Assembly: GCF_024127895.1 (NCBI RefSeq) | Contig: NZ_JAMYBK010000020.1 | Coordinates: forward strand, 1 to 64,000 | DNA from: Pseudomonas guariconensis | GTDB taxonomy: Bacteria > Pseudomonadota > Gammaproteobacteria > Pseudomonadales > Pseudomonadaceae | Direction: 5' to 3' | Length of the DNA stretch: 64,000 nucleotides | Part shown: in pieces, positions 31,526-42,592 of the stretch | Numbering within the stretch: the first letter of the stretch is position 1 | How the letters are laid out: each line of letters begins with the position of its first letter | Made by a program: the position numbers and the translations under genes | Notes under the pieces: generated by a model | Database searches by the model: none | The model's input: only the letters and a program-made list of their open reading frames with translations | What the model was told of the DNA's origin: nothing

Positions 31526-31553
31526 AACCCAGCAGCTAGTGCGCTGCTGGGTT
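31526..31553 (+). terminator. Terminator-like hairpin after rpmJ
   Basis: A perfect 11-bp stem (31526-31536 with 31543-31553) and 6-base loop. The following sequence (GATTATTCGTTT) is T-rich but interrupted. It marks the end of the spc operon. Confidence 0.7.
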
Positions 31554-31580
31554 GATTATTCGTTTCTACAGCGATATTAT
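31552..31580 (+). promoter_or_regulatory. Sigma70 promoter of the alpha operon
   Basis: TTGATT at 31552-31557 and TATTAT at 31575-31580 (4/6 and 5/6) are exactly 17 bases apart. They lie directly after the rpmJ hairpin and 60 bases before rpsM. Confidence 0.65.
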
Positions 31581-31639
31581 CTCGCGCCCTATTTCTTGGC
31601 TTCCGGGGCGTAGGTAGCTGTCAATTGGAGTCCCACTGA

Positions 31640-31996
31640 ATGGCCCGTATTGCAGGCGTCAACATTCCAGATAACAAGCACACTGTTATCTCGCTGACCT
31701 ACATCTATGGTGTCGGTCGCACCACTGCGCAGAAGATCTGTGCAGACGCTGGGGTCAACCCAGCCGCTAAGATCAAGGATCTGAGCGACGAGCAAATCGA
31801 AACCCTGCGTGGCGAAGTCGCGAAGTTCACCACCGAAGGTGACCTGCGTCGTGACATCAACATGAAGATCAAGCGCTTGATGGACCTGGGTTGCTACCGC
31901 GGCCTGCGTCATCGTAAAGGTCTGCCGGTTCGCGGTCAGCGCACCAAGACCAACGCACGCACCCGTAAGGGCCCGCGTAAGCCGATCCGCAAGTAA
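31640..31996 (+). CDS. rpsM: 30S ribosomal protein S13
   Basis: S13 bridges the subunits and contacts P-site tRNA through its basic tail ([18 protein letters not shown]). Length 118 residues. First gene of the alpha operon. Confidence 0.98.
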
Positions 31997-32014
31997 TCGC
32001 CCAGGAATATAGAC

Positions 32015-32404
32015 ATGGCAAAACCTGCTGCTCGTCCTCGTAAGAAAGTCAAAAAGACAGTGGTTGATGGCATCGCCCACATCCATGCGTCTTTCAACAA
32101 CACCATCGTGACCATCACCGACCGTCAGGGCAACGCACTGTCCTGGGCGACCTCCGGTGGTTCGGGTTTCCGTGGTTCGCGCAAATCCACCCCGTTCGCA
32201 GCCCAGATCGCTGCCGAGCGCGCTGGTCAAGCTGCGCTGGAATACGGCCTGAAGAACCTCGACGTCAACGTCAAGGGCCCAGGTCCAGGTCGTGAGTCCG
32301 CTGTTCGTGCTCTGAACAGCTGCGGCTACAAGATCGCCAGCATCACCGACGTGACGCCAATCCCGCACAACGGGTGCCGTCCGCCGAAGAAGCGTCGCGT
32401 GTAA
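32015..32404 (+). CDS. rpsK: 30S ribosomal protein S11
   Basis: A platform protein of the 30S subunit. The 129-residue product contains [20 protein letters not shown] and ends [11 protein letters not shown]. It lies 18 bases after rpsM. Confidence 0.98.
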
Positions 32405-32419
32405 TCAGGAGACAGATAA

Positions 32420-33040
32420 ATGGCACGTTACATTGGTCCAAAATGCAAACTGTCTCGTCGTGAAGGCACCGATCTGTTCCTGAAGAGCGGCGTTCGCGCT
32501 CTGGAATCGAAGTGCAACATCGAAGCAGCCCCGGGTATCCACGGTCAGCGCCGTGGCCGTCAGTCCGACTACGGCACCCAGCTGCGCGAGAAGCAGAAAG
32601 TCCGTCGTATCTACGGTGTTCTGGAACGTCAGTTCCGCGGTTACTACCAGCTGGCAGCCTCGAAGAAAGGCGCTACCGGTGAGAACCTGCTGCAACTGCT
32701 CGAATGCCGTCTGGACAACGTCGTTTACCGCATGGGCTTCGGTTCGACTCGTTCCGAATCCCGTCAGCTGGTTTCGCACAAGGCAATCAGCGTTAACGGC
32801 AAGACCGTAAACATTCCATCCTACCAAGTTCGTCCGGGTGACGTGGTCGCGGTTCGCGAGAAGTCGCAGAACCAGCTGCGCATTGTTCAAGCCCTTGAAC
32901 TGTGCGCCCAGCGTGGCCGCGTTGAGTGGGTTGACGTGGATGCTGCCAAGAAGTCGGGCGTTTTCAAGAACGTTCCTGCTCGCAGCGACCTGTCCGCCGA
33001 CATCAACGAAAACCTGATTGTCGAGCTCTACTCCAAGTAA
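32420..33040 (+). CDS. rpsD: 30S ribosomal protein S4
   Basis: S4 nucleates 30S assembly and in enteric bacteria represses the alpha operon. The 206-residue product begins MARYIGPKCKLSRREGTDLF and has the S4 RNA-binding domain around residues 95-160 (GSTRSESRQLVSHKAISVNG). CAGGAG precedes the ATG. Confidence 0.98.
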   Translation: MARYIGPKCKLSRREGTDLFLKSGVRALESKCNIEAAPGIHGQRRGRQSDYGTQLREKQKVRRIYGVLERQFRGYYQLAASKKGATGENLLQLLECRLDNVVYRMGFGSTRSESRQLVSHKAISVNGKTVNIPSYQVRPGDVVAVREKSQNQLRIVQALELCAQRGRVEWVDVDAAKKSGVFKNVPARSDLSADINENLIVELYSK

Positions 33041-33062
33041 GGGCTAGAAAATAGGTGCATCC

Positions 33063-34064
33063 ATGCAGATTTCGGTAAATGAGTTCCTGACGCCCCGCCA
33101 CATCGATGTGCAGGTCGTCAGTCCAACCCGCGCCAAGATCACGCTCGAGCCTCTCGAGCGTGGTTTCGGCCATACCCTGGGCAACGCGCTGCGCCGCATC
33201 CTGTTGTCCTCCATGCCTGGCTGTGCAGTAGTCGAGGCCGAGATCGACGGCGTACTCCACGAGTACTCCGCGATCGAAGGTGTACAGGAAGACGTCATTG
33301 AAATCCTGTTGAACCTCAAAGGCCTGGCTATCAAGCTGCACGGTCGTGACGAAGTTACGCTGACCTTGTCGAAAAAGGGTTCGGGGGTGGTTACCGCTGC
33401 CGATATTCAGCTGGATCACGATGTCGAGATCGTCAACCCCGATCACGTAATCGCGAACCTGGCGTCCAACGGCGCCCTGAACATGAAGCTCACCGTAGCT
33501 CGTGGTCGTGGTTACGAGCCGGCCGACTCGCGTCAGACCGACGAAGACGAAAGCCGCAGCATTGGCCGCTTGCAGCTGGACGCCTCGTTCAGCCCGGTGC
33601 GTCGTATCGCCTACGTGGTCGAGAACGCCCGTGTTGAACAGCGTACCAACCTGGACAAGCTGGTCATCGATCTGGAAACCAACGGCACCCTGGACCCTGA
33701 AGAGGCTATCCGCCGCGCCGCGACCATCCTGCAGCAGCAGCTGGCCGCGTTCGTCGACCTCAAGGGTGACAGCGAGCCTGTCGTAGTCGAGCAGGAAGAC
33801 GAGATCGATCCGATCCTGCTGCGTCCGGTTGACGATCTGGAACTGACCGTACGTTCGGCCAACTGCCTGAAGGCGGAGAACATCTACTACATCGGCGACC
33901 TGATTCAGCGTACCGAAGTAGAACTGTTGAAAACTCCGAACCTGGGCAAGAAGTCCCTGACCGAAATCAAGGACGTCCTGGCCTCTCGTGGTCTGTCTCT
34001 CGGCATGCGCCTCGACAACTGGCCGCCTGCAAGTCTTAAGAAAGACGACAAGGCGACTGCCTGA
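33063..34064 (+). CDS. rpoA: RNA polymerase subunit alpha
   Basis: The alpha subunit starts polymerase assembly through its N-terminal domain (residues 1 to about 230, with [18 protein letters not shown]). It contacts UP elements and activators through its C-terminal domain (about 250-325, with [20 protein letters not shown]). Length 333 residues, typical for Pseudomonas. Confidence 0.99.
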
Positions 34065-34106
34065 TCGTCGTAATCACCGAACGTAGTGTTTGGTAAGGAA
34101 TGAATC

Positions 34107-34493
34107 ATGCGTCATCGTAAAAGTGGACGTCACCTGAGCCGTACCAGCTCTCACCGCAAGGCCATGTTCCAGAACATGGCAGTGTCGCTGATCGAGCACG
34201 AGCTGATCAAAACCACCCTGCCGAAAGCCAAGGAACTGCGCCGCGTTGCCGAGCCGCTGATCACCCTGGCCAAGGAAGACAGCGTCGCCAACCGTCGTCT
34301 GGCTTTCGACCGTACCCGTTCGAAAGCTGCCGTTGGCAAGCTGTTCAACGACCTGGGCAAGCGTTACGCCACTCGTCAGGGCGGCTACCTGCGCATCCTG
34401 AAGTGCGGTTTCCGCGCTGGCGACAACGCGCCTATGGCGTACGTCGAGCTGGTTGATCGTCCGGTCGGTGGTGCTGTAGAAGCTGCCGAGTAA
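34107..34493 (+). CDS. rplQ: 50S ribosomal protein L17
   Basis: A 50S surface protein near the tunnel exit. The 128-residue product begins MRHRKSGRHLSRTSSHRKAM. Last gene of the alpha operon, 42 bases after rpoA; a strong terminator follows. Confidence 0.98.
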   Translation: MRHRKSGRHLSRTSSHRKAMFQNMAVSLIEHELIKTTLPKAKELRRVAEPLITLAKEDSVANRRLAFDRTRSKAAVGKLFNDLGKRYATRQGGYLRILKCGFRAGDNAPMAYVELVDRPVGGAVEAAE

Positions 34494-34514
34494 GACGTCT
34501 GTCTGCTGCAAGAA

Positions 34515-34538
34515 GCCGGGCCTCGTGCCCGGTTTTTT
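34515..34538 (+). terminator. Terminator of the alpha operon
   Basis: A 6-bp GC stem (34516-34521 with 34527-34532), a 5-base loop and six Ts. It closes the long ribosomal block. Confidence 0.9.
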
Positions 34539-34550
34539 GTGCGCGTATGA

Positions 34551-34587
34551 ATTGTTATTTTCTATCGAAGCGAATGGATCAATGAAT
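34551..34587 (+). promoter_or_regulatory. Candidate OxyR site upstream of catalase
   Basis: Four tetranucleotides spaced by 7 bases fit the OxyR pattern ATAG-N7-CTAT-N7-ATAG-N7-CTAT: ATTG (3/4), CTAT (4/4), AATG (2/4) and GAAT (2/4). The site ends exactly where a weak -35 (TTAGTT, 34588-34593) would begin, 17 bases before GATACT at 34611-34616. This is the usual geometry of an OxyR-activated promoter. The match is partial. Confidence 0.4.
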
Positions 34588-34664
34588 TAGTTCTTGTAAT
34601 ACAGCTCGCGGATACTTATCACCAAGCCGATTAGCCGGCAGTTCAAGACCGATAAGGAGAGCCC

Positions 34665-36104
34665 ATGAGCAAGATTCTCACCACCGCCAGCGGTGCACCT
34701 GTAGCCGACAACCAGAATTCCCGTTCGGCAGGCCGACGCGGCCCGCTGCTGCTCGATGACATTCATCTGATCGAGAAGCTCGCCCACTTCAACCGTGAGA
34801 ACATCCCCGAGCGCCGTGTGCACGCCAAAGGGTCGGGCGCCTACGGCACCTTCACCGTCACACGTGACATCACCCGCTACACCAGCGCCAAGCTGTTCGA
34901 GCAGGTCGGCAAGCAGACCGAAACCTTCCTGCGTTTCTCTACCGTCGGTGGCGAGCGTGGCTCGGCCGACACCGAGCGGGATCCACGCGGTTTCGCGGTC
35001 AAGTTCTATACCGAGGAAGGCAACTGGGACATCGTCGGCAACAATACGCCAGTGTTCTTCATCCGTGACCCGCTGAAGTTCCCGGACTTCATCCACACGC
35101 AGAAGCGCCATCCGCAGACCAACCTGAAGAATGCCCAGATGATGTGGGACTTCTGGTCGCATTCGCCCGAAGCGCTGCACCAGGTCACCATCCTCTTCTC
35201 CGACCGGGGCATCCCGGATGGCTACCGCCACATGCACGGCTTCGGTAGCCACACCTATAGCCTGATCAGCGCCACCGGCGAGCGCACCTGGGTCAAGTGG
35301 CACTTCAAAACCCAGCAGGGCATCAAGAACCTGGCACCGGCCGAGGCAGCGCGCCTGGCGGGCAGCGACCCGGACTACGCCCAGCGTGACCTGTTCGAGG
35401 CCATCGAGCGTGGTGACTACCCGCGCTGGACCGTCTGCATCCAGGTAATGAGCGAAGAGGAAGCCGCCAATCGCCAGGAAAACCCCTTCGACGTGACCAA
35501 GACCTGGTCGCAGAAGGACTACCCGCTGATCGAGGTTGGCGTGCTGGAGCTGAATCGTAACCCGCTCAACTACTTCGCCGAGGTCGAGCAGGCCGCCTTC
35601 GGTCCAAGCAACATGGTGCCGGGGGTCGGCCTCTCGCCGGACCGCATGCTGCAAGGCCGGGTGTTCGCCTATGCCGACGCCCACCGCTACCGTATCGGTA
35701 CCAACCATCAGCAGCTGCCGGTCAATGCCCCGCGTTGCCCGGTGCACAGCTACCAGCGTGACGGTTCGATGGCCCTGGGCAGCTACGGCAGCGCGCCGAA
35801 CTACGAGCCTAACAGCTATGGCGATGCGCCGAAGCAGTCGCCTCGTCACGCGGAGCCTGCATTGGCCCTGCAAGGTGTGGCCGACCGCTACGATCACCGC
35901 GAGGACGACGACTACTACAGCCATGCCGGGGCGTTGTTCCGCCTGATGGATGCCGAACAGAAGGCATTGCTCATCAACAACATCGCCGGTGCGATGGCAG
36001 GCGTCAGCGAGGATGTGGTGCAGCGTCAACTGCAGCATTTCTTCAAGGCCGACCCGGCCTACGGCGAGGGTGTCGCCAAAGCGTTGGGCGTGAATCTCGC
36101 CTAA
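34665..36104 (+). CDS. katA: Monofunctional haem catalase
   Basis: The enzyme dismutates hydrogen peroxide to water and oxygen in the cytoplasm. The 479-residue size is that of small-subunit (clade 3) catalases. The distal His is in RRVHAKGSGAYG (H53), NNTPVFFIRDP carries the distal Asn, and the proximal haem Tyr lies in GRVFAYADAHRYRIG. ATAAGGAGAG at 34651 precedes the ATG. The next gene encodes an iron-storage protein, so peroxide removal and iron storage are paired, as in P. aeruginosa. A possible OxyR site lies upstream. Confidence 0.95.
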   Translation: MSKILTTASGAPVADNQNSRSAGRRGPLLLDDIHLIEKLAHFNRENIPERRVHAKGSGAYGTFTVTRDITRYTSAKLFEQVGKQTETFLRFSTVGGERGSADTERDPRGFAVKFYTEEGNWDIVGNNTPVFFIRDPLKFPDFIHTQKRHPQTNLKNAQMMWDFWSHSPEALHQVTILFSDRGIPDGYRHMHGFGSHTYSLISATGERTWVKWHFKTQQGIKNLAPAEAARLAGSDPDYAQRDLFEAIERGDYPRWTVCIQVMSEEEAANRQENPFDVTKTWSQKDYPLIEVGVLELNRNPLNYFAEVEQAAFGPSNMVPGVGLSPDRMLQGRVFAYADAHRYRIGTNHQQLPVNAPRCPVHSYQRDGSMALGSYGSAPNYEPNSYGDAPKQSPRHAEPALALQGVADRYDHREDDDYYSHAGALFRLMDAEQKALLINNIAGAMAGVSEDVVQRQLQHFFKADPAYGEGVAKALGVNLA

Positions 36105-36121
36105 CTCGAAGTGATAAGAAG

Positions 36122-36146
36122 AACCGCCCTCATTTGGGCGGTTTTT
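36122..36146 (+). terminator. Terminator after katA
   Basis: An 8-bp stem (36122-36129 with 36136-36143) with a 6-base loop runs into five Ts. It separates the catalase gene from the ferritin gene, which therefore needs its own promoter. Confidence 0.88.
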
Positions 36147-36266
36147 CAATGAATATCACTACTGTTTGCCGGTTTTTTTGCATGTTATTGCGCGCTTTTC
36201 AGTGACCTTCGGCCAATCCTGGTTCACACTATGTGCTAATAAGGTTCCACTAGGAGAAGCAGGGCG

Positions 36267-36731
36267 ATGCAAGGTCACCCGGACGTAATCGACTACCTCA
36301 ACACGTTGCTGACGGGCGAACTGGCAGCACGCGACCAGTATTTCATTCACTCGCGGATGTACGAAGACTGGGGCCTGACCAAGCTCTATGAGCGCATCAA
36401 CCACGAGATGGAAGAAGAGACGCAACACGCCGACGCCTTGATGCGCCGCATCCTGATGCTCGAGGGCACGCCACGCATGCGCCCGGACGACCTGGACGTG
36501 GGCACCACCGTGCCGGACATGATCGCTGCCGACCTGCGCCTGGAGTACAAGGTGCGTGCTGCGCTGTGCAAGGGCATCGAGTTGTGCGAGCTGCACAAGG
36601 ACTACATCAGCCGCGACATCCTGCGCGCGCAACTGGCCGATACCGAGGAAGACCACACCTACTGGCTGGAAAAGCAGCAGGGCCTGATCAAGTCCATCGG
36701 CCTGGAGAACTACCTGCAGTCGCAGATGTAA
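36267..36731 (+). CDS. ftnA: Bacterioferritin-family ferritin lacking the haem-ligand Met
   Basis: An iron-storage protein of the 24-subunit cage family, 154 residues. The di-iron ferroxidase ligands are all present: E18, Y25, E51, H54, and later Glu/Glu/His in LRLEYK and DTEEDH. The methionine that binds haem between subunits in true bacterioferritins (position 52) is Thr here (EEETQHAD). The P. aeruginosa protein next to katA has the same feature and is regarded as a ferritin (FtnA) despite its old BfrA name, so I use that symbol. CTAGGAG at 36250 gives the ribosome-binding site. Confidence 0.85.
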   Translation: MQGHPDVIDYLNTLLTGELAARDQYFIHSRMYEDWGLTKLYERINHEMEEETQHADALMRRILMLEGTPRMRPDDLDVGTTVPDMIAADLRLEYKVRAALCKGIELCELHKDYISRDILRAQLADTEEDHTYWLEKQQGLIKSIGLENYLQSQM

Positions 36732-36763
36732 GCCCGGCTGGGATTCCGAGCAGCCTTCCGACC

Positions 36764-36829
36764 AAGGCCGCTCCCACGAGTATCGCGCCCTCATGATGGG
36801 GTGCGCGTTACTCGTGGGAGCGGCCTTGT
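36764..36829. repeat. REP-like palindrome between ftnA and uvrA
   Basis: A perfect 20-base inverted repeat (36764-36783 with 36810-36829) around a 26-base centre. The centre folds further (GCGCCC with GGGTGCGC). The arms carry the GTGGGAGCGGCCTTG core typical of Pseudomonas REP elements. It lies between two convergent genes and may act as a bidirectional transcription stop or mRNA stabiliser. Confidence 0.85.
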
Positions 36830-36860
36830 CGCGAGAGGAGCGCGAAGGCGCCCCTAGGGA

Positions 36861-39695
<2,835 letters not shown>

Positions 39696-39824
39696 TAAGG
39701 CCTCGCTCGGCGGGCATAAACAAGGAAGTATAAGGCGCGCGGCCAGTACGCGGCAAAGCGTCGCGCAGATGCCGTCAAGCCGTCGGACTGATAGAATCGC
39801 CGCCGGTTCACACGAGGTTAATCC

Positions 39825-41219
39825 ATGCACGACACTCACAACGAACGCATGAGTGGCAGCGAAACCCGCGCCGCAGGCGGCCTGGCCCTGGTCTTTGCCT
39901 TTCGTATGCTGGGCATGTTCATGGTCTTGCCGGTGCTGGCGACCTACGGCATGGACCTGGCTGGCGCGACGCCCGCGCTGATCGGCCTGGCCATCGGTGC
40001 CTACGGGCTGACCCAGGCCGTGCTGCAGATACCGTTCGGGGTGATTTCCGACCGCATCGGGCGCCGCCCGGTGATCTACCTGGGGCTGGTGATCTTCGCC
40101 CTGGGCAGTGTGCTGGCAGCCCAGGCCGACTCGATCTGGGGTGTGATCGCCGGGCGTATTATGCAAGGTGCCGGGGCCATTTCCGCGGCGGTGATGGCAC
40201 TGCTTTCCGACCTCACCCGCGAGCAGCACCGGACCAAGGCCATGGCCATGATCGGCATGAGCATCGGCCTGTCGTTCGCCGTGGCCATGGTCGCCGGCCC
40301 ATTGCTGACACGTGCCTTCGGCCTGTCAGGATTGTTCCTCGTCACCGCCGGGCTCGCTCTGGTCGGCATCGGCCTGATCGCCTTCGTCGTACCCCATGCC
40401 CATGGTGCCTTGCAGCACCGGGAGTCGGGGGTAGCGCGCCAGGCACTGGGCCCGACACTGCGTCATCCGGACCTGTTGCGCCTGAACGTGGGCATTTTTG
40501 TCCTCCATGCCATCCTCATGGCCAGCTTTGTCGCGCTGCCCCTGGCGTTCGTCGAGCGCGGAGGCCTGCCCAAGGAGCAGCACTGGTGGGTCTACCTGAC
40601 CGCTTTGCTCGTCTCATTTTTTGCAATGGTCCCGTTCATTATCTACGGCGAAAAAAAGCGCAAGATGAAACGCGTGTTGCTTGGCGCGGTCAGTGTATTG
40701 CTGGTGGTCGAGCTGTTCTTCTGGCAATGGGCTGACAACTTGCGCGGACTGGTGATTGGCACCGTGGTATTCTTTACTGCCTTCAACCTGCTGGAGGCAT
40801 CCTTGCCTTCGCTGGTCAGCAAGGTGTCGCCCGCCGGCGGCAAGGGGACGGCCATGGGGGTCTATTCCACCAGCCAGTTCCTTGGTGCTGCCCTGGGAGG
40901 AATCATCGGTGGCTGGTTGTTCCAGCACGGTGGCCTGGGCATGGTGTTCCTCGGTTGTGCAGGCCTGTGTGCCGTGTGGCTGGTCACTGCGTTGCGCATG
41001 AACGAGCCGCCCTACGTGACCAGCCTGCGCATGTCGCTGACGCCAGAGGCGGTCCGGGAAGCCGGGCTGACCGAACGCCTGATGGCCGTGCCGGGTGTGA
41101 CCGACGCCGTGGTGGTGGCGGAAGAAGCCGCCATCTACATCAAACTGGATACGAAAATTTTGGACCGTGCGACCCTGGAGCGTCTGGTGAATCCGGCCTC
41201 TTCGGCGTGCGAAGCCTAG
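39825..41219 (+). CDS. MFS transporter with C-terminal YAM-like domain (YajR-like)
   Basis: A major-facilitator proton-coupled transporter of 464 residues with about 12 membrane segments. The loop 2-3 motif DRIGRRPVIYLG and the motif-B region GRIMQGAGAISAAVMALLSD are present. After the last helix (about residue 390) a soluble tail of some 65 residues (LTERLMAVPGVTDAVVVAEE) resembles the ferredoxin-like YAM domain of E. coli YajR. The substrate is unknown. It is divergent from uvrA and 9 bases upstream of ssb. A lone TAGAAT at 39792 may be its -10. Confidence 0.85.
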   Translation: MHDTHNERMSGSETRAAGGLALVFAFRMLGMFMVLPVLATYGMDLAGATPALIGLAIGAYGLTQAVLQIPFGVISDRIGRRPVIYLGLVIFALGSVLAAQADSIWGVIAGRIMQGAGAISAAVMALLSDLTREQHRTKAMAMIGMSIGLSFAVAMVAGPLLTRAFGLSGLFLVTAGLALVGIGLIAFVVPHAHGALQHRESGVARQALGPTLRHPDLLRLNVGIFVLHAILMASFVALPLAFVERGGLPKEQHWWVYLTALLVSFFAMVPFIIYGEKKRKMKRVLLGAVSVLLVVELFFWQWADNLRGLVIGTVVFFTAFNLLEASLPSLVSKVSPAGGKGTAMGVYSTSQFLGAALGGIIGGWLFQHGGLGMVFLGCAGLCAVWLVTALRMNEPPYVTSLRMSLTPEAVREAGLTERLMAVPGVTDAVVVAEEAAIYIKLDTKILDRATLERLVNPASSACEA

Positions 41220-41228
41220 GAGAACGTT

Positions 41229-41771
41229 ATGGCCCGTGGGGTTAACAAAGTCATTCTGGTCGGCACCTGTGGCCAGGATCCCGAAGTCCGCTACCTGCCC
41301 AACGGTAACGCCGTGACCAACCTGAGCCTGGCCACCAGCGAGCAGTGGACCGACAAGCAGACCGGCCAGAAGGTCGAGCGCACCGAGTGGCACCGCGTGG
41401 CCATGTTTGGCAAGGTCGCGGAAATTGCCGGTGAGTACCTGCGCAAAGGCTCGCAGGTGTACATCGAGGGCAAGCTGCAGACCCGCGAGTGGGAAAAGGA
41501 CGGCATCAAGCGTTACACCACCGAGATCATCGTCGACATGCAGGGCACCATGCAGCTGCTCGGCGGCCGCCCGCAGAACCAGCAGCAGGGTGGCGATCCG
41601 TACAACCAGGGTGGTGGCAACTACAATCAGGGCGGCCAGCAGCAGTACAACCAAGCGCCACGCCAGCAGGCCCCGCGCCCGCAGCAGGCGCCACAACGTC
41701 CTGCGCCGCAGCAGCCGGCTCCGCAGCCTGCCGCTGACTTCGACAGCTTCGATGACGATATTCCGTTCTAG
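41229..41771 (+). CDS. ssb: Single-stranded DNA-binding protein
   Basis: SSB coats single-stranded DNA and recruits repair and replication proteins. The 180-residue product has the OB fold (residues 1 to about 110, MARGVNKVILVGTCGQDPEV and WHRVAMFGKVAEIAGEYLRK). A Gln/Asn/Pro-rich linker (about 115-168) precedes the acidic protein-docking tip DSFDDDIPF. CCTAGGAG at 41216 is the ribosome-binding site. The uvrA-MFS-ssb order is common in Pseudomonas. Confidence 0.97.
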   Translation: MARGVNKVILVGTCGQDPEVRYLPNGNAVTNLSLATSEQWTDKQTGQKVERTEWHRVAMFGKVAEIAGEYLRKGSQVYIEGKLQTREWEKDGIKRYTTEIIVDMQGTMQLLGGRPQNQQQGGDPYNQGGGNYNQGGQQQYNQAPRQQAPRPQQAPQRPAPQQPAPQPAADFDSFDDDIPF

Positions 41772-41810
41772 AGAGCACCTTAGCGAAAACTGTAAAGTTT
41801 TCCTTGGAGA

Positions 41811-41831
41811 GCCCCGCACTTGCGGGGTTTT
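41811..41831 (+). terminator. Terminator after ssb
   Basis: A 6-bp GC stem (41812-41817 with 41822-41827), loop ACTT and four Ts. It ends the MFS-ssb transcript. Confidence 0.85.
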
Positions 41832-42197
41832 CTTCGTTTTGGGTATGTAAAAAATAACGTGCTCAGATCTATTCGCATTGCAAAGAGTTGCTTGAGTCTT
41901 CGGCAAATGTATTTCGACTCAAAGAACGCTTTCTTGAAAGCCCGCAAGGGCTTATTCGCATCGTGGTACCCCGCTCATGTCATCAACTGGTTTCCGAGCT
42001 TCTCGAACGTTATCCTGGTGTTAGTTCTCAACTCATTGCGAATGAAGAGGGCTGTACTTCATTGCTGAAACATCGATATCGGTATAAGAGTTACCGATAC
42101 CCCGTCTTTAGGGATTTTTCGATCAAGTCAGTACAGACTGTCCGGCCTGTACTGAAAGAGCCCTCCGTTCAACTGCCTCCAGCAAGCCCTCCATTCC
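41832..42197. other. AT-richer stretch with no recognised gene
   Basis: About 365 bases with clearly lower GC than the flanks. It holds several dyads: 41892-41898 with 41916-41922, 41938-41943 with 41948-41953, and 41..-style 8-bp arms 42077-42084 with 42092-42099. A 116-codon frame from a TTG at 41888 to 42238 runs through it, but I recognise no family and its end overlaps the transposase remnant. It may be the outer edge of a decayed insertion. Confidence 0.5.
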
Positions 42198-42454
42198 ATG
42201 AGTCAGATGAGCTTTTCCGATTTCGAGTACGCCGGTAAGCGCAAGCAAAACCGCCGCAAGCGTTTCCTGGCCGAGATGGAGCAAGTCGTGCGGTGGAGCA
42301 GATTGGTTGCGTTGATCGAGCCGTATTACCCAAAGGCAGGTGGCGGCGGGAATTCTGGAGACCATCAACGACTACCAGCGAGACAAGGACCTGTCGTTGC
42401 GCTAGGGCACGATTGTCGATGCCGCGATCATTGACGCGCCCATAACGCCAGTCA
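42198..42454 (+). pseudogene. Degraded IS5-family transposase remnant
   Basis: The ATG at 42198 starts MSQMSFSDFEYAGKRKQNRR and reads to IEPYYPKAGGG, the N-terminus of IS5-type transposases. At about 42345 the central part is missing. From 42349 another frame reads GILETINDYQRDKDLSLR, a TAG at 42403, then GTIVDAAIIDAP, which are family sequences from further along. The gene has therefore lost an internal segment, shifted frame, gained a nonsense codon and lost the C-terminus with the remaining DDE residues. It cannot be active. The family call is by recognition only. Confidence 0.75.
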
Positions 42455-42493
42455 TTGCCGGTTGCTGAGTGGCTTGTTCGGAGTTTCCCTATT

Positions 42494-42514
42494 ACCGGCA
42501 AGCCGGCTCCCATG
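42494..42514. repeat. Fragment of a Pseudomonas REP-like sequence
   Basis: The ACCGGCAAGCCGGCTCCCAT stretch matches the core of common Pseudomonas REP elements, here truncated, between the transposase remnant and the GlcG-like gene. The rest of the 42455-42592 gap shows nothing else. Confidence 0.45.
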
Positions 42515-42592
42515 ATGACAACCTCCCAGCAGCGCTGCCCCGCATGGACTTCATGAGGGAAGGCTTGCTGGTACAGGGCTCCATACTCCGTC

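Noticed and set aside
39696..39824. LexA (SOS) box between uvrA and the MFS gene
   Set aside because: No CTG-N10-CAG or close variant is present in the gap.
41820..42068. 82-residue protein starting in the ssb terminator
   Set aside because: It starts inside the terminator, has no ribosome-binding site and no recognisable similarity.
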